Part shown: one piece after another, positions 52,777 through 61,135 of the stretch | Layout: every line of letters starts with the position of its first letter | Numbering within the stretch: the first letter of the stretch is position 1 | Assembly (NCBI RefSeq): GCF_001187505.1 | Contig: NZ_CP012150.1 | Coordinates: 1,550,001-1,614,000, forward strand | Source: Mycolicibacterium goodii | GTDB lineage: Bacteria; Actinomycetota; Actinomycetes; Mycobacteriales; Mycobacteriaceae | Reading direction: 5' to 3' | DNA: 64,000 nt | Notes under the pieces: generated by a model | Databases searched by the model: none | The model's input: the letters and a program-made list of their open reading frames with translations, nothing else | What the model was told of the DNA's origin: nothing | Position numbers and translations under genes: made by a program

Positions 52777-54207
52777 ATGACGAATCGCCGCGCAAAGATC
52801 GTCTGCACGTTGGGCCCGGCCACCGCCACGGCCGCGGTGCTGACCGACCTCGTCGACGCCGGAATGGATGTGGCCCGGCTGAACTTCAGCCACAGCACGC
52901 GCGCCGAGCATTCGGCGCTCTACGGCATGGTTCGGCAGGCCGCGGCCGAGCGTGGCCGGGTCGTCGGCGTACTCGCCGATCTGCAGGGCCCGAAGATCCG
53001 GCTGGGATCGTTCGAACACGGTCCGGTGGTATGGGCGACCGGCGAGCAGATCACGATCACCACCGCGCCGTGCCCTGGCGATCACGACCGGGTTTCCACG
53101 ACCTACCCGGGCCTGTCGGGTGATGTGCAGCCCGGTGACCGGTTGCTGGTCGACGACGGCCGCGTCGATCTTCGCGTGGTCGAGGTCGACGGTCCCGACA
53201 TCCGTTGCGATGTGGTCGACGGCGGGCCGGTGAGCGACCACAAGGGGATCTCGCTGCCGGACGTCCCGGTGAGCGTTCCGCCGTTGTCGGACAAGGACAT
53301 CGACGACCTCAAGTTCGCCCTGGTGCTGGGCGCCGACATGATCGCGATGTCGTTCGTGCGTGCACCCGAGGAGGTCAAGCTCGCCCACGCGATCATGGAC
53401 GAGGTCGGTCGCCGGGTGCCGGTGATCGCCAAACTGGAGAAACCCGAGGCGGTTTCGGACCTTCCTGCCATCGTCGAGGCGTTCGACGGCATCATGGTCG
53501 CCCGCGGCGACCTGGGTGTGGAGATGCCGCTGGAGCAGATCCCGCTCGTGCAGCGCCGCGCCATCGCCTTGTGCCGTCAGGCGGCCAAACCCGTGATCGT
53601 GGCGACGCAGATGCTCGACTCGATGGTGTCGGACCGGCGCCCGACGCGAGCGGAGGTGTCCGACGTCGCCAACGCGGTGTTCGACGGGGCCGATGCGGTG
53701 ATGCTCTCGGCCGAGACCAGCGTCGGGGCCGATCCGGCGCACGCCGTCGCCACGATGTCGCGCATCGTCGTTGCCGCCGAGAGCGGTTCCGGCCGCGGCG
53801 AGAGCCCGGAGTCCCGTGCCGAGACGGTGCCAGGCACCGATGCGGTGTTCGGCGACGCGATCGCCGTGGCCGCGTGTGAGGTGGGACGACGCCTCGGCGC
53901 GGCGGCGCTGTGCTGCTTCACCCGCACGGGTGACACGGCGCTGCGCCTGGCCCGGCAGCGCTCGGCGCTGCCGCTGCTGGCCTTCGCCCACGACGAGGAG
54001 GTGCAAGCGCGTCTGGCGTTCACCTGGGGCGTGGAGTCGGCGGTACTGGCGCAGGCCGAACTGGCCGAATCCATGCCCGGTGAGGTGTCGCGGGCGTTGC
54101 TCAGCCGGGGAGCGTGCGAGCGGGGCGACGTCGTGGTGGTGGTGTCCGGCAGCCGAAGCGGTGTCGCGGGGTACACCGATTCGGTCCGGGTGCTGCGCGT
54201 CGAGTGA
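52777..54207 (+). CDS. pyk: pyruvate kinase
   Basis: A 476-residue pyruvate kinase: KIVCTLGPA start, ADLQGPKIRLG, active-site Lys in VIAKLEKPEAV, MVARGDLGVEMP, and ATQMLDSM. The C-terminal domain lacks the long fructose-bisphosphate loop seen in some isoforms. It makes ATP and pyruvate from PEP. ATG 52777 has AGGAG upstream. Likely a second isoform. Confidence 0.92.
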   Translation: MTNRRAKIVCTLGPATATAAVLTDLVDAGMDVARLNFSHSTRAEHSALYGMVRQAAAERGRVVGVLADLQGPKIRLGSFEHGPVVWATGEQITITTAPCPGDHDRVSTTYPGLSGDVQPGDRLLVDDGRVDLRVVEVDGPDIRCDVVDGGPVSDHKGISLPDVPVSVPPLSDKDIDDLKFALVLGADMIAMSFVRAPEEVKLAHAIMDEVGRRVPVIAKLEKPEAVSDLPAIVEAFDGIMVARGDLGVEMPLEQIPLVQRRAIALCRQAAKPVIVATQMLDSMVSDRRPTRAEVSDVANAVFDGADAVMLSAETSVGADPAHAVATMSRIVVAAESGSGRGESPESRAETVPGTDAVFGDAIAVAACEVGRRLGAAALCCFTRTGDTALRLARQRSALPLLAFAHDEEVQARLAFTWGVESAVLAQAELAESMPGEVSRALLSRGACERGDVVVVVSGSRSGVAGYTDSVRVLRVE

Positions 54208-54226
54208 GATGAGGGAAAAGGCTGTG

Positions 54227-54255
54227 GCGCAGGGCTGTTCAGGACAGCCCTGCGC
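54227..54255. terminator. bidirectional pyk/PAS terminator
   Basis: Perfect 12-bp arms GCGCAGGGCTGT (54227-54238) and ACAGCCCTGCGC (54244-54255) with a 5-nt loop. The PAS gene stop (54239-54241) is in the loop. No T-run on either side. Confidence 0.6.
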
Positions 54256-54709
54256 GCGCCTCGGTCAGCTCGTTCTGGAGTTCGGCGATCTTGGCGTGCA
54301 GCGCGCGTTCGGCGGCACGCCGCTCACTCACCTCGCGCATGATCGCCGAGATGCCCACGATCTCGCCCGCGTCGTCCCGCAGCAACGCCACGCTGAACTC
54401 GATCGACAACCGGCGCCCGTCCTGATGCGTGGCCGGTACGGCGAGCATGCTGTCGCCGTACTTGGTGATGCCCGTGGCCATGGTCTGGTGATAGCCCTTC
54501 CAGTGCCGGTCACGCAGCTTCTCCGGGATGATCAGGTCCAGGCTCTGGCCGAGTGCGTCGGCCGCCGAGAACCCGAAGATCCGGGTCGCCCCGTCGTTCC
54601 AGAGCACGATGTCGCCGGCCTTGTCGGTGACCACGATGGCCTCGGAGGATGCGGCCACGACCGCCTGGGCGAGCCAGGAGGGGCTGATGGCGGTGTCTGT
54701 CTCAGTCAC
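54239..54709 (-). CDS. single PAS-domain protein
   Basis: A 156-residue cytosolic protein with one PAS domain (ASSEAIVVTDKAGDIVLWN ... IVGISAIMREVSERR) and a C-terminal coiled coil (AERALHAKIAELQNEL). No output domain follows, so it may sense heme, flavin or a metabolite and act by binding a partner. GTG 54709 with AAAGGGA upstream. Divergent from oxyS by 105 bp. Confidence 0.83.
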   Translation of the reverse strand: MTETDTAISPSWLAQAVVAASSEAIVVTDKAGDIVLWNDGATRIFGFSAADALGQSLDLIIPEKLRDRHWKGYHQTMATGITKYGDSMLAVPATHQDGRRLSIEFSVALLRDDAGEIVGISAIMREVSERRAAERALHAKIAELQNELTEARAGLS

Positions 54710-54752
54710 GAGAAATCCCTTTCGACGGCGCTACCTTGCGTACCATGACAGG

Positions 54753-54770
54753 ATACCGAATACTGCATAC
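54753..54770. promoter_or_regulatory. ATAC heptad repeat between PAS gene and oxyS
   Basis: ATAC occurs at 54753, 54760 and 54767, exactly 7 bp apart; the last is in GCATACA as at 51737. It overlaps a possible oxyS promoter (TTGCGT 54736, AATACT 54759, spacing 17). Confidence 0.4.
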
Positions 54771-54814
54771 AAAAGGGAACGGCCGCACGGATCCGGGAAC
54801 CTGGAGGGACGCTC

Positions 54815-55741
54815 ATGCTGTTGCGCCAGTTGGAGTACTTCGTCGCCGTGGCCCGCGAACGTCATTTCGCCAGGGCCGCCGAGCTGTGCTACGTCTCGCA
54901 GCCCGCGCTGTCCACGGCGATCGCCAAGCTCGAGCGTGAACTCGACGTCACGCTGATCCACCGCGGCCAGAACTTCGAGGGCCTGACGCTCGAAGGGGAA
55001 CGGCTCGTGGTGTGGGCCAAACGGTTGCTGGCCGAGCATGACGGCCTCAAGGCCGAGGCCGCCGCCCTACGCACCGGGATCTCGGGCACCCTACGGCTCG
55101 GCACCGGGCCCACGGTGTCGACCACCACCGCCATACCGGTTGCCGCGTTCTGCAATCTGCACCCGAAGGCCAAGGTGTCCATATCTTCTCGGCTGTCGTC
55201 GGCCGAACTGCTGCGTCAGCTCCGCGACTTCGAACTCGACGCCGCGATCGCCCACTTCGGCCCCGAGGACCGCGCCGGCCTGGAGATGGTGCCGCTGTAC
55301 AAGGAGCGGTACGTGCTGCTGGTCTCCGGAGACCAGATCGCCCCCGGGGCCCGCACCATCACCTGGTCCGACGCCGCGCAGCTGCCGCTCGCACTGCTCG
55401 AGCCGCACATGCGGTTCCGGCAGTTCATCGACAAGGCGTTCGCCGAGAACGGCGTGACACCGTCACCCCAGGTGGAGACCGACTCGGTGGCGTCGCTCTA
55501 TGCGCTTGTGGCCACCGGTGCCTGGGCGAGCGTGGTGCCGCACACCTGGCTGCGTGCCGTCCCCCACCTCGGATCGGCGCGGGCGGTGCGGTTGATCGAA
55601 CCGGAGACCACCGCGCAGATCTCGCTGGCGATCCACGCCGGCCGCGGATCGGCCGCCGCGCGTGCATTCGTGAATGTCGCTGCGGGCGCTCGTCTGGACG
55701 ACGAATTCGACCTGCAGGCCGAACACTGGCTGCTGAAGTGA
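54815..55741 (+). CDS. oxyS: OxyS-like LysR regulator
   Basis: A 308-residue LysR protein: HTH RAAELCYVSQPALSTAIAKL, ligand domain. Closely resembles M. tuberculosis OxyS (MLxRQLEYFVAVAxERHFARA start), which also neighbours oxcA. ATG 54815 has GGAGGGA upstream. It may control oxalate genes: a LysR-type T-N11-A box lies at 55782-55798. Confidence 0.86.
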   Translation: MLLRQLEYFVAVARERHFARAAELCYVSQPALSTAIAKLERELDVTLIHRGQNFEGLTLEGERLVVWAKRLLAEHDGLKAEAAALRTGISGTLRLGTGPTVSTTTAIPVAAFCNLHPKAKVSISSRLSSAELLRQLRDFELDAAIAHFGPEDRAGLEMVPLYKERYVLLVSGDQIAPGARTITWSDAAQLPLALLEPHMRFRQFIDKAFAENGVTPSPQVETDSVASLYALVATGAWASVVPHTWLRAVPHLGSARAVRLIEPETTAQISLAIHAGRGSAAARAFVNVAAGARLDDEFDLQAEHWLLK

Positions 55742-55781
55742 GAAACCGCTGATCGACATCGGCGTCGTTCTCCGAGCACGT

Positions 55782-55798
55782 GATAACTGCCGTTTATC
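55782..55798. promoter_or_regulatory. LysR-type box before oxcA
   Basis: GATAA (55782-55786) and TTATC (55794-55798) flank 7 nt; inside is TAA...TTA giving T-N11-A, the LysR-type recognition pattern, 95 bp before oxcA. OxyS is the neighbouring candidate to bind. Confidence 0.45.
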
Positions 55799-55892
55799 GA
55801 CCGGTTGAAGACAGGTCTTGGACGGCCGGACGAACTAGGTGAAAAGTCAACCGTGGTAAGGGAATAACCCATCAGCTAGGAAGGCTCACACC

Positions 55893-57626
55893 ATGACCGT
55901 CGCTCCCACGCGAGACACCGAGGCGGCGAGTACCGACGAGCCAGGCGGGCTCACCGATGGCATCCATCTGGTGGTCGATGCGCTGAAGCTCAACGACGTA
56001 CAGACCATCTACGGGGTCGTCGGGATCCCGATCACCGATCTCGCCCGCCTCGCTCAGGCGTCCGGCGTGCGCTACATCGGATTCCGGCATGAGAGCGACG
56101 CCGGACACGCCGCGGCCGCCGCAGGCTTCCTCACCCAGAAGCCCGGCATCTGCCTGACCGTGTCGGCGCCTGGATTCCTCAACGGCCTTGTCGCACTTGC
56201 CAATGCCACCACCAACTGCTTCCCCATGGTCCAGATCTCGGGTTCGAGTGAACGTCATCTGGTCGATCTGCAGCGCGGCGACTACGAGGAGATGGATCAG
56301 CTGGCTGCCGCGCGGCTGTTCGCCAAGGCCGCCTACCGGGTATCGCGGGCCGAGGACATCGGACGCGGCATCGCCCGGGCGATCCGCACCGCCGCCTCCG
56401 GCCGTCCCGGCGGGGTCTATCTGGACATCCCGGCCGCGGTGCTCGGTGAGGTGATCGACGCCGAGAAGGCCAAGAAGACGTTGTGGCGCGTGGTGGATCC
56501 GGCCCCGAGGCAGATGCCGGAGATCAACGCGGTCGACAACGCGATCTCGCTGCTGGCCGGCGCCGAGCGCCCGTTGATCGTGCTGGGCAAGGGCGCCGCG
56601 TACGCACAGGCCGACGCCACGATCCGCGAGTTCGTCGAGAGCACCGGCATCCCCTATGTGCCCATGTCGATGGCCAAAGGCCTGCTGCCCGACGACCATC
56701 CGCAGTCCGCCGCGACCGCGCGCTCACTTGCGCTCAAGCGCGCCGACGTCGTCATGCTCATCGGCGCCCGGCTGAACTGGCTTCTCGGGCACGGTGATGC
56801 GCCGCAGTGGAACCCGGATGCCAAGTTCATCCAGGTCGACATCGCGGCCTCGGAGATGGACAGCAACCAGCCCATCGCGGCACCGCTGGTCGGCGACATC
56901 AGCTCGGTGGTGGAGACCCTGCTCGAGCGCAGCAAGCCCGGGCAGATCAGCGTCGCCCCCGAGTGGCGCCGCGAACTCGCCGAAAAGTCCGAGCAGAACG
57001 TGGCCAAGATGAGCAGGCGGCTGGAGGCGGCCCTCACCGCGCACCCGATGAAGTTCCTCGGCGCCCTGCAGGCCATCCGCGACGTGCTCGCCGACAACCC
57101 GCAGGTGTATGTGGTCAACGAGGGCGCCAACGCACTCGACCTGGCGCGCAACACCATCGGCATGCAGGTGCCGCGCCACCGCCTCGACAGCGGCACCTGG
57201 GGCGTGATGGGCATCGGCATGGGCTACGCGATCGCCGCGGCCGTCGAGACCGGTGACCCGGTCGTCGCCATCGAGGGCGACAGCGCGTTCGGGTTCAGCG
57301 GTATGGAGCTCGAGGCGATCTGCCGCTACAACCTGCCGATCGTCACCGTGATCCTCAACAACAGCGGTGTCTACCGCGGCGACGAGCAGTCGGGGTCGTC
57401 CGCCGATCCCGCGCCAACGGCACTGCGCGCGCAGCATGAGTACATGATCAAGGCGTTCGGCGGCAAGGGATATCAGGCCACCACGCCCGACGAGGTGGCG
57501 GCCGCACTGCGTGAGGCGCTCGCATCGGGGCGTCCCGCGCTGATCGACTGCGTCATCGATCCGGCCGACGGCACCGAGAGCGGCAACATCGCGCACCTCA
57601 ACCCCAAGGGCATCAGCACCAAGTGA
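55893..57626 (+). CDS. oxcA: oxalyl-CoA decarboxylase
   Basis: A 577-residue thiamine-diphosphate enzyme. TPP/Mg motif [14 protein letters not shown] ... ILNN; N-terminal [19 protein letters not shown]. It decarboxylates oxalyl-CoA to formyl-CoA. AGGAAGG before ATG 55893. Coupled with Frc downstream (69 bp) to form the oxalate cycle. M. tuberculosis oxcA is its orthologue. Confidence 0.93.
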   Translation: MTVAPTRDTEAASTDEPGGLTDGIHLVVDALKLNDVQTIYGVVGIPITDLARLAQASGVRYIGFRHESDAGHAAAAAGFLTQKPGICLTVSAPGFLNGLVALANATTNCFPMVQISGSSERHLVDLQRGDYEEMDQLAAARLFAKAAYRVSRAEDIGRGIARAIRTAASGRPGGVYLDIPAAVLGEVIDAEKAKKTLWRVVDPAPRQMPEINAVDNAISLLAGAERPLIVLGKGAAYAQADATIREFVESTGIPYVPMSMAKGLLPDDHPQSAATARSLALKRADVVMLIGARLNWLLGHGDAPQWNPDAKFIQVDIAASEMDSNQPIAAPLVGDISSVVETLLERSKPGQISVAPEWRRELAEKSEQNVAKMSRRLEAALTAHPMKFLGALQAIRDVLADNPQVYVVNEGANALDLARNTIGMQVPRHRLDSGTWGVMGIGMGYAIAAAVETGDPVVAIEGDSAFGFSGMELEAICRYNLPIVTVILNNSGVYRGDEQSGSSADPAPTALRAQHEYMIKAFGGKGYQATTPDEVAAALREALASGRPALIDCVIDPADGTESGNIAHLNPKGISTK

Positions 57627-57694
57627 GTGCGAGGGACGGATCCCTCGAATCTGCACGACCACACCGAAACACCAACAATGAAAGGAACTGTCTC

Positions 57695-58954
57695 ATGACA
57701 GAGTTACCCCTCTCAGGGATCAAGGTGATCGACTTCACCGGTGTCCAGGCGGGACCGGCCTGCACCCAGATGCTGGCCTGGTTCGGCGCCGACGTCCTCA
57801 AGGTCGAGCGGCCCGGGGGCGGCGACGTGACCCGCAAGCAACTGCGGGACATCCCCGACGTGGACGCCCTGTACTTCACCATGCTCAACAGCAACAAGCG
57901 GTCCCTGGCCATCGACACCAAGTCACCCGAGGGCCTCGAGGTCATGGAGAAGCTGATCCGTGACGCGGACGTACTCGTGGAGAACTTCGCACCCGGCGCG
58001 ATGGACCGCATGGGGCTGTCGTGGGAGAACCTGCAGAAGTGGAACCCGCGGCTGATCTTCGGATCGGTCAAGGGCTTCAACGACGACTCGACGTGGAACG
58101 ACCTGAAGGTCTACGAGAACGTCGCCCAGTGCGCCGGTGGCGCCGCGTCGACCACGGGTTTCTGGGACGGTCCGCCGACCGTCAGCGGTGCGGCCCTCGG
58201 CGACAGCAACACCGGTATGCACCTGCTGATCGGCATCCTGACCGCGCTGATCGCCCGCGACAAGACCGGTAAGGGCCAGAAGGTTTCGGCCTCGATGCAG
58301 GACGCCGTGCTGAACCTGTGCCGCGTCAAGTTGCGCGACCAGCAGCGCCTGGAGGCCGTGGGTTACCTCGAGGAGTACCCGCAGTACCCGCACGGCGAGT
58401 TCGGCGACACGGTTCCGCGCGGCGGCAACGCCGGCGGCGGCGGTCAGCCCGGCTGGGTGGTCAAGTGCAAGGGCTGGGAGACCGACCCCAACGCCTACAT
58501 CTACTTCACCATCCAGGAGCAGAACTGGGCCCGCACCGCCGAGGCCATCGGTCACCCCGAGTGGGTCGACGACCCGGCGTACAACACCGCCAAAGCCCGT
58601 CAGGACAAGATCTTCGAGATCTTCGGCGAGATCGAGAAGTGGCTGGCCGACAAGACCAAGTACGAGGCCGTCGACATCCTGCGCAAGTGGGAGGTGCCGT
58701 GCGCCCCGGTGATGAGCATGAAGGAACTCGCCGTCGATCCGTCGCTGCGCAAGTCCGGAAGCATCGTCGAGGTGGACCAGAAGGGCCGCGGTTCGTTCCT
58801 CACCGTCGGCAGCCCGATCAAGTTCTCGGCCTTCAAGCCCGAGATCAAGGGGGCCCCGCTGCTCGGTGAGCACACCGACGAGGTGCTGGCCGGCCTTGGC
58901 TACGACGCCGACCAGATCGAAGAGTTCCACCGCAAGAAGATCGTCGTCGGATAG
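57695..58954 (+). CDS. frc: formyl-CoA:oxalate CoA-transferase
   Basis: A 419-residue class III CoA-transferase: catalytic Asp170 ([12 protein letters not shown], Asp169 in Oxalobacter) and the glycine loop GGGGQPGW are present. It moves CoA from formyl-CoA to oxalate, releasing formate. Length fits the family (about 425). AAAGGAA upstream of ATG 57695. A strong hairpin follows its stop. Confidence 0.92.
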   Translation: MTELPLSGIKVIDFTGVQAGPACTQMLAWFGADVLKVERPGGGDVTRKQLRDIPDVDALYFTMLNSNKRSLAIDTKSPEGLEVMEKLIRDADVLVENFAPGAMDRMGLSWENLQKWNPRLIFGSVKGFNDDSTWNDLKVYENVAQCAGGAASTTGFWDGPPTVSGAALGDSNTGMHLLIGILTALIARDKTGKGQKVSASMQDAVLNLCRVKLRDQQRLEAVGYLEEYPQYPHGEFGDTVPRGGNAGGGGQPGWVVKCKGWETDPNAYIYFTIQEQNWARTAEAIGHPEWVDDPAYNTAKARQDKIFEIFGEIEKWLADKTKYEAVDILRKWEVPCAPVMSMKELAVDPSLRKSGSIVEVDQKGRGSFLTVGSPIKFSAFKPEIKGAPLLGEHTDEVLAGLGYDADQIEEFHRKKIVVG

Positions 58955-58961
58955 CCGTTGG

Positions 58962-58999
58962 ACACCGCCCCATGTCGCCTACCCGGCATGGGGCGGTGT
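58962..58999 (+). terminator. terminator after frc
   Basis: ACACCGCCCCATG (58962-58974) and CATGGGGCGGTGT (58987-58999) form a perfect 13-bp stem with a 12-nt loop. No U-run. It separates the oxcA-frc message from fds. Confidence 0.65.
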
Positions 59000-59051
59000 T
59001 CGACACCGGAAAAACTTCTGACCGGTTTCGCCCGCCTGCTGGAGGAAGCCC

Positions 59052-59537
59052 ATGAAACGCACGACCACCGGGGAGACGAGCGTGGCGACCCTGGTCCGTG
59101 AGATCGCCGCCGACCACCGCGGGCACCGCGGGCCGCTGCTGCCGATCCTGCACGCGGTCCAGGAGAGGCTGGGATGCGTTCCGGCCGAAGCCGTCCCAGT
59201 GCTCGCCGACGAACTCAACCTGTCCCGTGCCGACGTACACGGGGTCATCACCTTCTACCACGACTTCCGGTCCGAACCGGCCGGGCGCACGACCGTGCGG
59301 GTGTGCCGGGCCGAAGCCTGCCAGGCGCTGGGGGCGAATCGGCTGGTGGCGCATCTGCGGAACCGATACGGGGTGCAACCGGGGGACACCACACCCGACG
59401 GGTCGCTGACCGCCGAACAGGTCTTCTGCCTCGGCAACTGCGCGCTCGGGCCGGCGGCGCAGGTCGACGGCAGACTGTACGGTCGCCTCGACGAAACCCG
59501 CCTGGATTCCCTCATCGATTCGGCGGTGCCGCGATGA
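59052..59537 (+). CDS. fdsG: NAD-linked formate dehydrogenase gamma subunit (FdsG)
   Basis: A 161-residue thioredoxin-like [2Fe-2S] protein: ligands Cys85, Cys90, Cys126, Cys130. Homologous to NuoE. Carries electrons near FMN of FdsB. ATG 59052 with GGAGGAA upstream. First gene of the fds operon. Confidence 0.88.
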   Translation: MKRTTTGETSVATLVREIAADHRGHRGPLLPILHAVQERLGCVPAEAVPVLADELNLSRADVHGVITFYHDFRSEPAGRTTVRVCRAEACQALGANRLVAHLRNRYGVQPGDTTPDGSLTAEQVFCLGNCALGPAAQVDGRLYGRLDETRLDSLIDSAVPR

Positions 59538-61135
59538 GCACACCCGAGCCCGTCACCGTCTACGTCCCGTGCGACTCCGCGGCGAAATCGGTCGGCGCCG
59601 ACGAGGTCGCGCACGCGCTGACCGCCGCGGCCGAGCGGATGGGCCGGCCGATCCGGGTAGTGCGCAACGGGTCTCGCGGCATGCTGTGGCTGGAACCGCT
59701 CGTCGAGGTGGCGACGCCCTGCGGCCGCGTCGGCTACGGGCCCGTCACGCCCGAGCAGGTCGATGCCCTGGTCGCCGCGGGACTGTTCGACGCGGGTGAG
59801 CATCCGCTGCGCGTCGGCCTCGTCGAGGATTTGCCGTGGATGGCGACCCAGGACCGCCTCACGTTCACCAGGGTCGGCGTCACCGACCCGGTGTCACCGC
59901 AGGACTATCTCGACCACGGCGGGCTCGCCGGCCTGCGCCGGGCACTGCAGATGTCACCGGCCGAGGTGGTCGCCGAGGTCACCGACTCCGGCCTGCGCGG
60001 CCGCGGCGGCGCGGGATTCCCCGCGGGCATCAAATGGAAGACCGTGCTCGACTGCGCCGACGCGCTGAAGTTCGTGTGCTGCAACGCCGATGAAGGCGAC
60101 AGCGGCACGTTCGCCGACCGGATGGTGATGGAGGGCGACCCGTTCATGCTCATCGAGGGCATGACGATCGCGGCCCACGCGGTCGGCGCCACCGAGGGCT
60201 ACATCTACATCCGCTCGGAGTATCCCGACGCGATCGCGACCATGCGCGCCGCGATCGACATCGCCCGCGGCCGCGGCTGGCTCGGGGACGACGTGCTGGG
60301 CTCAGGCCTGCGCTTCGACATGCATGTCCGCGTCGGCGGCGGCGCCTACATCTGTGGCGAGGAAACCTCGATGCTGGAAAGCCTTGAGGGCAAACGCGGT
60401 ATGGTCCGCGCGAAACCGCCGATCCCCGCGATCCACGGGCTGTTCGGCAAGCCGACCGTGGTGAACAACGTCCTGACGCTGTCGAGCGTGCCGATGATCC
60501 TCGCCGAGGGCGCGCAGGCCTACGTCGACTTCGGGGTGGGACGCTCGCGCGGCACCCAACTGTTCCAGCTCGGCGGCAACATCCGCCGCGGCGGCATCGT
60601 CGAGCGGGCGTTCGGGGTGACCCTGCGCGAACTGGTGGAAGACTATGGTGGCGGGTCACTTTCGGGACGGCCGGTGCGTGCGGTCCAGGTCGGCGGACCC
60701 CTCGGGGCATATCTGCCGAGCGACAAGTTCGACCTGCCCATGGATTACGAGGCGTTCGCCGAGGCAGGCGCGATGGTCGGCCACGGCGGCATCGTCGTCT
60801 TCGACGACACCGTCGACATGGCGGCCCAGGCCCGGTTCGCCATGGAGTTCTGCGCCGCCGAGTCCTGCGGCAAGTGCACACCGTGCCGCGTCGGCTCGGT
60901 GCGCGGCATGGAGGTGATCGACCGGATCACCGCGGGTGACCACCGCGAGGAGAACCTCGCGCTGCTCGACGATCTGTGCGATGTGATGACCGAGGGGTCG
61001 CTGTGCGCGATGGGCGGGCTGACGCCCATGCCCGTGCGCAGCGCGCTCACCCATTTCCCCGACGATTTCGTCTCGCGCACTGCCGGCGCGGACGCCACGG
61101 CCGCGCCGCTCGGCGCGAGAACGGAGGGCCTGTGA
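59534..61135 (+). CDS. fdsB: NAD-linked formate dehydrogenase beta subunit (FdsB)
   Basis: A 533-residue protein: thioredoxin-like N-terminus, then a NuoF domain with FMN/NADH site GRGGAGFPAGIKW and GGGAYICGEETSML, and a [4Fe-4S] site ESCGKCTPCR plus a later Cys in SLCAMG. It passes electrons to NAD+. Starts in the fdsG stop (ATGA). Confidence 0.91.
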   Translation: MSTPEPVTVYVPCDSAAKSVGADEVAHALTAAAERMGRPIRVVRNGSRGMLWLEPLVEVATPCGRVGYGPVTPEQVDALVAAGLFDAGEHPLRVGLVEDLPWMATQDRLTFTRVGVTDPVSPQDYLDHGGLAGLRRALQMSPAEVVAEVTDSGLRGRGGAGFPAGIKWKTVLDCADALKFVCCNADEGDSGTFADRMVMEGDPFMLIEGMTIAAHAVGATEGYIYIRSEYPDAIATMRAAIDIARGRGWLGDDVLGSGLRFDMHVRVGGGAYICGEETSMLESLEGKRGMVRAKPPIPAIHGLFGKPTVVNNVLTLSSVPMILAEGAQAYVDFGVGRSRGTQLFQLGGNIRRGGIVERAFGVTLRELVEDYGGGSLSGRPVRAVQVGGPLGAYLPSDKFDLPMDYEAFAEAGAMVGHGGIVVFDDTVDMAAQARFAMEFCAAESCGKCTPCRVGSVRGMEVIDRITAGDHREENLALLDDLCDVMTEGSLCAMGGLTPMPVRSALTHFPDDFVSRTAGADATAAPLGARTEGL

